Both the position numbers and the translations under genes were made by a program. The notes beneath the pieces were generated by a model that worked only from the letters and a program-made list of their open reading frames with translations, was not told the DNA's origin and did not search any database. From Candidatus Sungiibacteriota bacterium (GTDB taxonomy: Bacteria > Patescibacteriota > Minisyncoccia > Sungbacterales > HO2-52-23), in assembly GCA_016196115.1 (NCBI GenBank), contig JACPYI010000008.1:1-32628 (forward strand): DNA of 32,628 nt, read 5' to 3'. Within the stretch, counting starts at the first letter, position 1; every line of letters starts with the position of its first letter. Shown in pieces: positions 24,016 through 32,628 of the stretch.

Positions 24016-25491
24016 ATGGCTTTGGAAGATATTCGCAATGAGCGCGTACGCAAGCGCGCGACACTTTTCGAGCAGGGGGTCAATCCATATCCGGCGCAGA
24101 CGCGGCGGACGCATACGATTGGGGAATTGCTGAAAAAATTCAGCGTACTTTCTGCGGCGGGAAAAAAAGTAGCGGCTGCGGGGCGCGTGATGGCCAAGCG
24201 CGAGCACGGTGGCGCTGCGTTTTTCGACGTGCAGGACGAGAGCGGGAAGATTCAGATTTTGATTAAGCACGATACGTTTGGGGACGGGCAGTACGAGGCA
24301 ATGCTTGCCGCGGTTGACATCGGCGATTTTGTAAGCGCCGAGGGAATGCTTTTTGAAACCAAGCGCGGAGAGAAAACGATTGAGACAAAACAATGGGCCA
24401 TGCTTGGCAAATCCCTGCTTCCGCTGCCGGAGAAATGGCACGGCTTGCAGGACGTGGAGGAGCGGTTTCGCAAGCGATATCTTGATCTCATCATGAACGA
24501 AGAGGTGCGGGAGCGGTTTGTTACACGGGCAAAAATTATCTCGTTTATACGGCAGTTCCATGAAAAACATGGTTTTCTCGAGGTAGAGACGCCCATGCTT
24601 CATCCGATTCCCGGCGGCACGCTTGCCAAACCCTTTGTCACGCATCAACATGCGCTGGATATTGATCTGTATTTGCGCATCGCCCCGGAATTGTACCTGA
24701 AACGGCTGCTGGTTGCCGGGTACGAAAAAGTTTTTGAAATCGGAAAATCCTTTCGCAATGAAGGCATTGATACCACGCACAACCCCGAGTTTACCGAACC
24801 TGAATCGTATGCGGCATATTGGGATGAAGAAGACATGATGACATTCGTGGAAGATCTTTTCATCGGGCTTGCCAAGGCGCTCGGTAAAAAAGAAATGGAC
24901 GCGGACGGCCGAAAGATTGTCTTTCACAAACCCTTCAACCGCATTGCATTTAAAGATCTGCTTGCGCGTTATGCGTTGATTCCTGATTATGAAGCGGAAA
25001 CACGGGACTCCTTGGCGGCGCGCGCGCGCCAGCTTGGTATTGATGCGCCTATGCACGCATCAAAAGGGAAAATTGCCGATGAGATTTATAAAAAGATATG
25101 CAGGCCGTACCTGGTGCAGCCAACATTTCTCACGCATCATCCGATCGAGATCTCTCCGCTTTCAAAAAAGTGGGAGGATCATCCTAACGAAGTACGACGA
25201 TTTCAGCTCGTAGTCGCGGGCTGGGAATTGACCAATGCGTTTGCAGAGCTCAATGATCCGATTGACCAGCGTGAACGTTTTGAGGAGCAGGAGCGTGAAC
25301 GAGCAGGGGGAGAAGACGAAGCAATGCGGTTGGACGAGGATTTTCTTGAAGCCATGGAGCACGGCATGCCGCCTGCGGCCGGACTGGGCATCGGTGTTGA
25401 CCGTGTGGTCATGCTTTTTACGAACACAAAAAACATCCGCGAGGTGGTGTTGTTTCCGACGATGAGACCGAAGCCGGAGGATAAAGACTAG
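24016..25491 (+). CDS. lysS: Lysyl-tRNA synthetase, class II
   Basis: KRYLDLI, FLEVETPMLHPIPGGTLAKPFVTHQHALD, FRNEGIDTTHNPEFT, GLGIGVDRVVMLF. Confidence 0.96.
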   Translation: MALEDIRNERVRKRATLFEQGVNPYPAQTRRTHTIGELLKKFSVLSAAGKKVAAAGRVMAKREHGGAAFFDVQDESGKIQILIKHDTFGDGQYEAMLAAVDIGDFVSAEGMLFETKRGEKTIETKQWAMLGKSLLPLPEKWHGLQDVEERFRKRYLDLIMNEEVRERFVTRAKIISFIRQFHEKHGFLEVETPMLHPIPGGTLAKPFVTHQHALDIDLYLRIAPELYLKRLLVAGYEKVFEIGKSFRNEGIDTTHNPEFTEPESYAAYWDEEDMMTFVEDLFIGLAKALGKKEMDADGRKIVFHKPFNRIAFKDLLARYALIPDYEAETRDSLAARARQLGIDAPMHASKGKIADEIYKKICRPYLVQPTFLTHHPIEISPLSKKWEDHPNEVRRFQLVVAGWELTNAFAELNDPIDQRERFEEQERERAGGEDEAMRLDEDFLEAMEHGMPPAAGLGIGVDRVVMLFTNTKNIREVVLFPTMRPKPEDKD

Positions 25492-25499
25492 TTTTTTTT

Positions 25500-26828
25500 A
25501 TGCTTGATATTAAATTCATCCGTGAACATCCGGAAAAAGTAAAACAATCGCTTGCGGACCGCAATGCGGAGTTCGACGTGGATTATCTGCTTGATCTGGA
25601 CGAACGGCGAAGAGTAAAGATCGGGGAGGTGGATGATCTGCGCAACAAACAAAATGTCATTTCAGACAAGATTGCGACTGCCAGTGGGGCCGAGCGGGAT
25701 CAGAAGATCGTTGAATCGCGTGGCGCGAAAGAAGTACTCGGCCATGCCGAGTTCGAGATGAAAGCGCTTGAGGAGGAGTTTGGCGAATTGATGTATCAGA
25801 TTCCGAACGTGCTTCATCCTGATGTGCCGGTTGGTAAAGATGATTCGGAAAACAAGGTGCTTCGCACATGGGGTGAGATCCCACAGTTTGTGTTTGAGCC
25901 GAAAGATCATGTAGCGCTTGGCGAGCGGCTTGACATCATCAATATGGAGAAAGCGGCAGAGGTGTCCGGCGCGCGGTTTGCGTATCTGAAAGGAGACCTG
26001 GTATTCTTGCAATTCGCGCTGATAAGGTTTGCGTTCGATACTTTGAGTTCGCAGGAAACGCTGCGCCATATTGCGGGTACGATTCAAGAAAACGTTTCCG
26101 ATGCGCCATTTATACCCGTTAGTATTCCCCTCATGATCCGTCCCGAGGTATACACAAAAGCGGCGCGATTGAACGAGACAACCAAAGAAGAACGATATCG
26201 CCTTGCCGACGATGACTTGTATCTCGTTGGCAGCGGAGAGCATACGCTTGTCCCGCTGCATATGGACGAAACAATACTCGAAGGCAAGCTTCCACTGCGC
26301 TATGTCGCCCTTTCCACATGTTTTCGCAGGGAAGCGGGTTCGTACGGTAAAGATACTCGAGGAATTTTACGGATGCATCAATTTGATAAAGTGGAAATCG
26401 AATCATTCACTGTGGGGGATGAAGCATTTCTTGAGCACGAGTTTTTCATCGCCATTCAGGAGCATCTAGTTCAGGCTCTTGAATTGCCCTACCAGGTAGT
26501 GTTGAGTTGTAGCGGCGATACGGACGATCCGTGTACGCACCATGTTGATATTGAGTGTTGGATGCCCGGGCAAAACAAATACCGCGAGACCCACTCTGCC
26601 GACTACACGACCGATTATCAAACCCGGCGTCTCAATACGAAAGTAAAAAAAGCCGACGGTTCCGTTGTGCTGCTCCACGCCAACGACGCCACCGTATTCG
26701 CGATCGGTCGCACCCTGATCGCAATCATGGAAAATTACCAGCAAAAAGACGGCTCAATCGAAATTCCAAAAGCGCTGCGGCCATACATGGGCGGGATGGA
26801 AATAATCAGTGCGAATAAAAAATTATGA
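25500..26828 (+). CDS. serS: Seryl-tRNA synthetase
   Basis: MLDIKFIREHPEKVKQSLADRN..., STCFRREAGSYGKDTRGILRMHQFDKVE, coiled-coil arm. Confidence 0.96.
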   Translation: MLDIKFIREHPEKVKQSLADRNAEFDVDYLLDLDERRRVKIGEVDDLRNKQNVISDKIATASGAERDQKIVESRGAKEVLGHAEFEMKALEEEFGELMYQIPNVLHPDVPVGKDDSENKVLRTWGEIPQFVFEPKDHVALGERLDIINMEKAAEVSGARFAYLKGDLVFLQFALIRFAFDTLSSQETLRHIAGTIQENVSDAPFIPVSIPLMIRPEVYTKAARLNETTKEERYRLADDDLYLVGSGEHTLVPLHMDETILEGKLPLRYVALSTCFRREAGSYGKDTRGILRMHQFDKVEIESFTVGDEAFLEHEFFIAIQEHLVQALELPYQVVLSCSGDTDDPCTHHVDIECWMPGQNKYRETHSADYTTDYQTRRLNTKVKKADGSVVLLHANDATVFAIGRTLIAIMENYQQKDGSIEIPKALRPYMGGMEIISANKKL

Positions 26829-26837
26829 AGGGTGCGT

Positions 26838-27572
26838 ATGAAAAAGTTGTTATATGAAGATAAGCCGGTGGTCATTTTGCACGGGTGGGGGAGCAGCGCC
26901 CGATCTTTTGAGGAGGTGAGGGCGATGCTGGTCGCGAAGGGGTTTCCGGTGCATGCGATTGATCTGCCGGGGTTTGGCGATGCGGAAATGCCGTGCGAGG
27001 CGTTGAGCGTCAGCGATTACGCGCAGTTCGTTTTTCAGTTTGCCGGGCGGGAGAATCTGGGACCGTTTTATCTGTTGGGGCATTCTTTGGGCGGCAGAAT
27101 CGGGATAAAATTTGCCGTGCGGCATCCGGATAAACTCTTGGGCCTTATATTGTATGCGGCGGCCGGGATCAAACCCGCGCCGACGCTTAAAACCAAACTG
27201 ATCCTGCTTTTGGCTAAAATGGGCAAGTATGTTTTTTCTTTGCCGGTTCTCCGGTATCTCAAAAGTATCATGACCAGGGCGCTCTATATGCTCGCGGGAA
27301 CGCGGGACTATTATCGTGCCCGCGGCGTTATGAAGGAGACGATGAAAAAAGTTATTGATGAGGATTTGCGACCTCTTCTCCCGCCCATCAGGACCAAAAC
27401 GCTTATCGTCTGGGGCGAGAAAGATAGGGTTACGCCTTTGGCCGATGCCTATGTGATGGCGGAAAACATAGCCGGTTCCGAATTGAAGATCTTCAAGAAT
27501 ACCGGGCATAGCTTGCATAAAGAACAGCCGGAGGAATTTGTTGATAGTGTCTCGTCGTTTCTGTTATCATAA
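26838..27572 (+). CDS. Alpha/beta hydrolase
   Basis: VVILHGWGSSARSFEEV, nucleophile elbow GHSLGG, GEKDRVTPL, NTGHSLHKEQPEEF. GTG at 26832 is an alternative start. Confidence 0.9.
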   Translation: MKKLLYEDKPVVILHGWGSSARSFEEVRAMLVAKGFPVHAIDLPGFGDAEMPCEALSVSDYAQFVFQFAGRENLGPFYLLGHSLGGRIGIKFAVRHPDKLLGLILYAAAGIKPAPTLKTKLILLLAKMGKYVFSLPVLRYLKSIMTRALYMLAGTRDYYRARGVMKETMKKVIDEDLRPLLPPIRTKTLIVWGEKDRVTPLADAYVMAENIAGSELKIFKNTGHSLHKEQPEEFVDSVSSFLLS

Positions 27573-27581
27573 ACCCCGTTA

Positions 27582-28934
27582 ATGATGATTTTGAAGATAA
27601 TTCTGTTGCTGCTTGCGGTAAAATCCACCCTGTTTTGGATGTATGTCGTGCAGCTGAAAGAATATCGGTTTGACCGCTTCCGGGCCGAGTACGGCTCCGT
27701 GCGGACGATAGTAAAATTTTGGATTTCCGGCGGAGGCAGAAAATTATATGCGCCGGTCTGGACCGTGAAAGCGATATTGATCTTTCTTGTCTCGTCCATC
27801 CCCGTAATTATGCTGGCCGCGCCTGCGGCGTACGGTTCGTTCAGCCTTTCCTATTACTTCTTTTTTTATATTCTCGCGCCGCTATCGGTTATCGTAGCCG
27901 TTTTCTTGTTTGGCGCGCCGACGCACTTTGTGAGACGGCATGTACACAGATTGGCGGAAGAGAAAATTTCCCGGGCCAGGGGATTGACGGTTATAGGCAT
28001 TACCGGCAGCTACGGAAAATCTTCCACCAAAGAATTTTTGAGCCAGCTTCTGTCGAAGAAATTCAAAGTGGCAAAAACGCCCGGCAATGTAAATACGGAA
28101 ATAGGCATAGCCCAATTCGTCTTGAAGACCTTGAAACCCGACGATGAGATATTTATCGTAGAAATGGGCGCGTACAAACCCGGCGAGATACAGAAAATAT
28201 GCGAAATGGTCAAACCCAAAATTGGGATTTTGACCGGCATTTCCGAGCAGCATGTGGCGCTGTTCGGCTCGTTCAGGGCGCTTCAAAAAGCCAAATACGA
28301 ATTGATAGATTGTCTCCCAGCTGACGGACTCGCTGTTTTTAACGGTGAGAACGAGTATTGCGTGGAGTTATCGAAGAAATGGAAAGGAAATAAAATCATG
28401 TATCGGCATGCGCACGATCTGCGCCCGGATCTGCCGGCCCATTACGGGTTGAATCTGGGCGGAGCGATCGAGGCGGCAAAATATGTAGGCATGACTGACC
28501 GCGAGATTGAGGAAGCAATAGGCAAAATCCGGCTGGTTGAAAGAATGATGCAAGGCTTTGCAGGCAGGCATGGCGCTTGGATGATCAATGATACCTACAG
28601 CGCCAATCCCGACGGGGTTTTCGCGGCCATCACCTATCTCTCTCTTCAGCCGCACCAGAACAAAATTGTCGTTATGCCATGCCTTATCGAACTGGGCGAT
28701 GCGTCCGTCGGCATTCATACGAAGATCGGCGAGCTGTTGCATAAAAACTGCGACTGCGCGATCATCACCACGCCCGCGTATTTTAAAGCGATACACGACG
28801 CGGCGGGCGATAAAGCCGTTCTGGAAACAAACCCTGAAAAAGTGGTAGAATTACTTGAGCAAAAAATAAATCCGGAAACGGCCGTTCTTCTGGAGGGCCG
28901 CCTGCCGGAACGTATCATTCAATCTCTGCGATGA
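27582..28934 (+). CDS. Membrane-anchored Mur ligase, MurF-like
   Basis: N-terminal TM segments, then GITGSYGKSSTKEFLSQLL (P-loop), TPGNVNTEIGIAQFVL, INDTYSANPDGVFAAI. Confidence 0.88.
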   Translation: MMILKIILLLLAVKSTLFWMYVVQLKEYRFDRFRAEYGSVRTIVKFWISGGGRKLYAPVWTVKAILIFLVSSIPVIMLAAPAAYGSFSLSYYFFFYILAPLSVIVAVFLFGAPTHFVRRHVHRLAEEKISRARGLTVIGITGSYGKSSTKEFLSQLLSKKFKVAKTPGNVNTEIGIAQFVLKTLKPDDEIFIVEMGAYKPGEIQKICEMVKPKIGILTGISEQHVALFGSFRALQKAKYELIDCLPADGLAVFNGENEYCVELSKKWKGNKIMYRHAHDLRPDLPAHYGLNLGGAIEAAKYVGMTDREIEEAIGKIRLVERMMQGFAGRHGAWMINDTYSANPDGVFAAITYLSLQPHQNKIVVMPCLIELGDASVGIHTKIGELLHKNCDCAIITTPAYFKAIHDAAGDKAVLETNPEKVVELLEQKINPETAVLLEGRLPERIIQSLR

Positions 28935-30208
28935 AACTTTTTAAGAAGCCGATCTTCGTTTCCATATCTCCCAATGCCCAGGCGGGTGATGTTTTTTTGG
29001 CTTTGAAATTGATTGTAACGCCCTGGCGCTGGAGGGCGGGCACGGCGCCCCAAGAGCTTGCCCGTAAGCTCAAAGAATATCTGGGAGTACGAAACGTGTT
29101 TTTATTTGAGAGCGGGCGCACGTCGCTCTACGCCATTTTGATGGCAATGAAGCTTGGGGAAGGCGATGAAGTGCTGGTGCAGGCATTTACCTGCACCGCC
29201 GCCGTGAATCCGATTCTCTGGCTCGGGGCAGCGCCGGTATATGTGGACATTGAGGATGACTTCAACATGTCGCCGGGCGATCTGGAGCAAAAGATAACCC
29301 CGCGGAGCAAGGCGGTTATCATCCAGCATACGTTTGGGTACCCGGCAAAGATCGATGAAATTTTGCGCATCGCGAGAAAAAACAAGCTTTTGGTCATTGA
29401 AGATGCGGCGCATGCGCTCGGAGCAGAATATAAAAATAAGAACGTGGGAACGTTCGGCGACGCCGCGATTTTCAGCTTCGGCAGATACAAAATTATGTCC
29501 TCTGTGTTCGGCGGAGCCGCGGTTACGAACAGTCGCGAGATCGCCGAGCGCTTGGAGCACACTCTCCATACATGGGCGTTCCCTTCCTTGTTTTGGATTT
29601 TCGAGCAGCTTTTCCACCCGATACTGCTCTGTGCCGCAAAGCCGTTGTACAACTTTTTCAGCGCGGGGAAAGTTTTGGTGGTGATCGCGAAAAAGCTGAA
29701 ACTCATCTCATTGAGCGTGTACGCGGAAGAAAAAAGCGGTGGCAAACCGCCGTTCGGCCCCTCCCTCATGCCCAACGCGCTCGCGCTTTTGGGCTTGAAG
29801 CAATTTGACAAATTGGAAAAATATAACCGGCATAGGATCGATCTCGCTGATTTTTATACGGAGAGGATTACGCCCAATAAAAAAATTTCTCTTGTCAGCC
29901 CTGCCCGTGATACGAAACCGGTGTTTCTCAATTTTCCCGTCAAGATTCAAAACGCGGATACGGTCTACAAGCTGATCGGCGCGGGAAAGCGCGCAGGAAT
30001 GTACCTGGAGGTCTGGCCGGCGAAAAAAGTAATCGGCCCGTCCGGCACGGATTTGAAGAAACTCCGCTATGTCCCGGGTTCGTGTCCCTGGGCGGAAGAG
30101 TTGTCTCTGCGCTCGCTCGTGTTGCCGACAAGCCCGAATACGACCCTTGCCGATGCCGACCGTGTCGTCGATGTCATCAATCGTTTTTTGGAAACATACT
30201 ATGCTTAG
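28931..30208 (+). CDS. DegT/DnrJ/EryC1/StrS-family PLP aminotransferase
   Basis: FLFESGRTSLYAILMAMKLGEGDEVLVQAFTCTAAVNPI, VIEDAAHALGAEYKNKNVGTFGDAAIFSFGRYK. ATGA overlap with the Mur ligase. Confidence 0.9.
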   Translation: MKLFKKPIFVSISPNAQAGDVFLALKLIVTPWRWRAGTAPQELARKLKEYLGVRNVFLFESGRTSLYAILMAMKLGEGDEVLVQAFTCTAAVNPILWLGAAPVYVDIEDDFNMSPGDLEQKITPRSKAVIIQHTFGYPAKIDEILRIARKNKLLVIEDAAHALGAEYKNKNVGTFGDAAIFSFGRYKIMSSVFGGAAVTNSREIAERLEHTLHTWAFPSLFWIFEQLFHPILLCAAKPLYNFFSAGKVLVVIAKKLKLISLSVYAEEKSGGKPPFGPSLMPNALALLGLKQFDKLEKYNRHRIDLADFYTERITPNKKISLVSPARDTKPVFLNFPVKIQNADTVYKLIGAGKRAGMYLEVWPAKKVIGPSGTDLKKLRYVPGSCPWAEELSLRSLVLPTSPNTTLADADRVVDVINRFLETYYA

Positions 30209-31220
30209 GGTCACGGAAATAACAGACAAGCATACGTGGGAACAATTTGTTTTGTCGCAACAGAATAAAAACTTTCTGCACTCTTGGAACTGGGGCGAAT
30301 TCAACAGGGATATGGGCAATAAAATTTTTCGGTTCGGCGTGTCCGACGAAAATGGAGATTTAGCCGCTGTTTTTTTGGTTGTGAAAATCGTGGCCAGGCG
30401 CGGGTCTTTTTTATTCGTACCCCAAGGTCCGGTAACGCACGATTTCAACTCCGAAATTTTAGAAGCGGTGGCGGGTCATTTGAAGCAACTGGCCGGCACG
30501 GAGAAATGCGGCTTTATACGAGTGAGTCCGATCGTGACGAATCATCCCGACAATGCGCTTCTTTTTCAGGAAGCGGGTTTCCGGAAAGCGCCGATCCATA
30601 TGCACGCCGAATTGATGTGGATGCTCGATATCGCGCAGACAGAAGAAAAAATTTTGAAGGATATGCGAAAAACCACGCGCTACTCCATTAAAAAAGCGGA
30701 ACGCGAGGGCGTGAAAATCATAAAAAGCTGGAGGCCGGACGATGTCGCCGTCTTTCGCGGACTTTATCAGGGAACCGCCCGGCGGCATCATTTCACGGCC
30801 TTTTCCGATGAATATCTTCAAAAAGAGTTTGAAGCATTCCGTGCCGATGACCAGCTGCTTATTTTTTTGGCGGAGTATCGGGAGACGATCATCGCCGGGG
30901 CCATGATCGTTTTTTACGGAGGTTCCGCATTTTATCACCACGGAGCCACGTCCTCGGCGCATCCCGAAATACCGGCTTCCTATTTGCTCCAATGGGAAGC
31001 CATTCAGGAGGCAAAGGCAAGAGGGTGCGCCCTTTACAATTTTTGGGGGATCGTCGACAAAGAAAAAACTAACCACCCATGGGCGGGTCTCACGCTGTTT
31101 AAAAAAGGGTTTGGCGGATTCGCTCAAGAATATCTGCCCGCACAGGATTTGCCCCTGACATCACGCTACTGGCTTAGCTTTTTGGTGGAAAAGATACGGA
31201 GGGCCAGGCGGCGTCTGTAG
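30201..31220 (+). CDS. FemAB/FemX-like peptidyltransferase
   Basis: FLHSWNWGEFNRDMG, MRKTTRYSIKKAEREGVKI, YHHGATSSAHPEIPASYLLQWEAIQEAKARGCALYNFWGI, LTLFKKGFGG. ATG at 30201 overlaps DegT. Confidence 0.92.
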   Translation: MLRVTEITDKHTWEQFVLSQQNKNFLHSWNWGEFNRDMGNKIFRFGVSDENGDLAAVFLVVKIVARRGSFLFVPQGPVTHDFNSEILEAVAGHLKQLAGTEKCGFIRVSPIVTNHPDNALLFQEAGFRKAPIHMHAELMWMLDIAQTEEKILKDMRKTTRYSIKKAEREGVKIIKSWRPDDVAVFRGLYQGTARRHHFTAFSDEYLQKEFEAFRADDQLLIFLAEYRETIIAGAMIVFYGGSAFYHHGATSSAHPEIPASYLLQWEAIQEAKARGCALYNFWGIVDKEKTNHPWAGLTLFKKGFGGFAQEYLPAQDLPLTSRYWLSFLVEKIRRARRRL

Positions 31221-31251
31221 TCAAAAGTCAAAAACATTCCTTACAGTTACC

Positions 31252-31621
31252 ATGAAAACGCTGGGTGACCTCTTCAAAACATTTAAGGAGCGCGGCAATG
31301 CAACCGCTTTTGTCTATCGCACCGGAGTACGCCGCTTTGTTTTCTCGTACCGCGATCTTCACGTCCTCTCGCTCAGGATGGCGCGCCTGCTTGAAGAGCG
31401 GGGCGTGAAGAAAGGAGACCGGGTCGTGTTGTGGGCGCCGAACAGTCCGTGGTGGGGGATCATTTTCTGGGGGGGCGGTCGTGCGAGGCGCGATAGTGGT
31501 GCCGGTGGATTTTACGTCCGGCAAAGAACGGGCGGAAACCATCGCGAAACTCACCGAAGCGAAACTTATTAGACCCGTACGCACAATTACTCTCACAGAC
31601 GCAAACGACCCCTACGCCTGA
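31252..31621 (+). pseudogene. AMP-dependent synthetase/ligase N-terminal fragment, frameshifted and truncated
   Basis: MKTLGDLFKTFKERGNATAF...LLEERGVKKGDRVVLWAPNSPWWGIIFWG; removing one G from the G7 run (31469-31475) continues as AVVRGAIVVPVDFTSGKERAETIAKLTEAKLI before truncation. Confidence 0.82.
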
Positions 31622-31995
31622 TGGGTTTCTACCCCAGTCCCTGACGCACCAATCTCTTGAAGTTTGAGAGATTCGCTGCTGCAAGGAGTGTGGTTGAAAA
31701 AAGTTCGTATTCGTTCCTTGGCAAAGCGTTTGTTCAGGGTTTTCTGCCATCGGGTAAGCATCCCGCTTTTTGGCTTTTTATGGGGCAGATGCCAGTGTGA
31801 TCCCTTCATGCCATAATAGCCAAGATCACCGTAACGTCCGATTGATGTCGGAAGCTTCTGATCCCACCGTGTCTTTTCAAGCTGCTTCTTGTCATGGATC
31901 TTGCCCCTGCGGGGCGGACTCACTCCGATAATGAGCTTGGTCTTCTTGTCCATGGCGATCACTGACTTTAACCAGTACTGGCTCTATGATAGCAC
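31612..31995 (-). mobile_element. Decayed IS5-like transposase C-terminal fragment
   Basis: Reverse strand SQYWLKSVIAMDKKTKLIIGVSPPRRGKIHDKK...GYYGMKGSHWHLPHKKPKSGMLTRWQKTLNKRFAKERI; a tail STTLLAAANLSNFKRLVRQGLG* in another frame. N-terminus missing. Confidence 0.7.
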
Positions 31996-32045
31996 AGGAT
32001 TGAAGTAATTGTGCGCTCAAGTTTAATCAACCAACGCAAGCAAAT

Positions 32046-32522
32046 GTGTTTGACCTCATGCGTGCATCTTCATCTATGCCGCTTGCACACCCGCCGGTAG
32101 TGCTTGGTGGGATTAGTTATATTGACGGCGGCTTGTCAGATACACTCCCTTTTCAGAAGGCATTGGCAGATGGATATGACGAAGTTGTCGTGGTCTACAA
32201 CAAACCAAGTGGGTTTCTTGCGGGAGAGAGATATGATACTTTTTGTGATATGCTTGCGTTGGGGCTGCCAAAACAGACTTCCTATCTTGTCCGACACTTG
32301 AAGTTCCATTACCAAGAAATTCAAAAAGTGCTTGAACAAGAACCGCGCCTCAAAGTCATTCGTCCCAAAGTCCAGCTTCCACTAAAGTCAATCCTTGACA
32401 CCAACAAAGCCCGGCTCAACGCCTGTGTTGACATGGGTATCGCGGACGCGAAAGAATTTTTGAGGACGTATCACCAAGAAAGGACTTCAGTATTTTCCAA
32501 TCCACATATGAGCCTGAAATGA
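32046..32522 (+). pseudogene. Patatin-like phospholipase, C-terminal fragment
   Basis: MRASSSMPLAHPPVVLGGISYIDGGLSDTLPFQKALADGYDEVVVV (DGG motif); the lipase GxSxG N-terminal half is absent. Confidence 0.75.
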
Positions 32523-32628
32523 AATCGGTCGCCGTCACTTCCTGGGGGATGAAAATGATTTGAATAATTCGTATTTTGCTTTCTGCATCATGGCGCCACA
32601 CACATTGTCGCTCATCTCATGCGCCATA

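Noticed and set aside
24001-25056. 351-aa minus-strand ORF
   Set aside because: Antisense to lysS, which has clear class II synthetase motifs; the antisense protein has none.
32535-32627. Minus-strand 30-aa ORF MAHEMSDNVCGAMMQKAKYELFKSFSSPRK at the right edge
   Set aside because: Too short, no recognizable family; cannot be supported.
1-32628. CRISPR array or rRNA genes
   Set aside because: No regularly spaced direct repeats and no rRNA-like segments noticed on reading both strands.

Overview
This window looks like bacterial chromosome, possibly Patescibacteria/CPR-like from gene content and compactness; the lineage is not proven from sequence alone. Left part: a transposase N-terminus running off the edge, a large serine recombinase whose 3' end runs into a tRNA-Arg(GCG) gene, and tRNA-Ser(TGA). 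Next comes a minus-strand signalling/transport block: HMA-like protein, Cache-type histidine kinase, a relic of an ABC substrate-binding protein, FIST protein, tandem-REC regulator, DedA protein, SsuBC-like ABC transporter, BrnT/BrnA, DoxX and a zincin. The centre (about 11.4-15.5 kb) is a recombination-scarred stretch with toxin-antitoxin modules, a glutamate dehydrogenase attached to a duplicated antitoxin leader, an in-frame PGI/GDH chimera and a frameshifted YdcF-like gene. The right half holds housekeeping genes: PGI/PMI, TrxB-like, GAPDH, MreBCD-PBP2, GreA, LysS and SerS. These are followed by a tightly coupled operon (alpha/beta hydrolase, membrane-anchored Mur ligase, DegT aminotransferase, FemX-like protein, broken AMP-ligase) that ends in transposase and patatin debris. 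The two observations I rate highest are: (1) at least seven genes with a -10 hexamer exactly 6 nt before the ATG, most with a -35 at 17 bp, which predicts leaderless transcripts; and (2) the GDH gene starting exactly at the former toxin start codon behind a duplicated TA promoter and an in-frame-shortened antitoxin.
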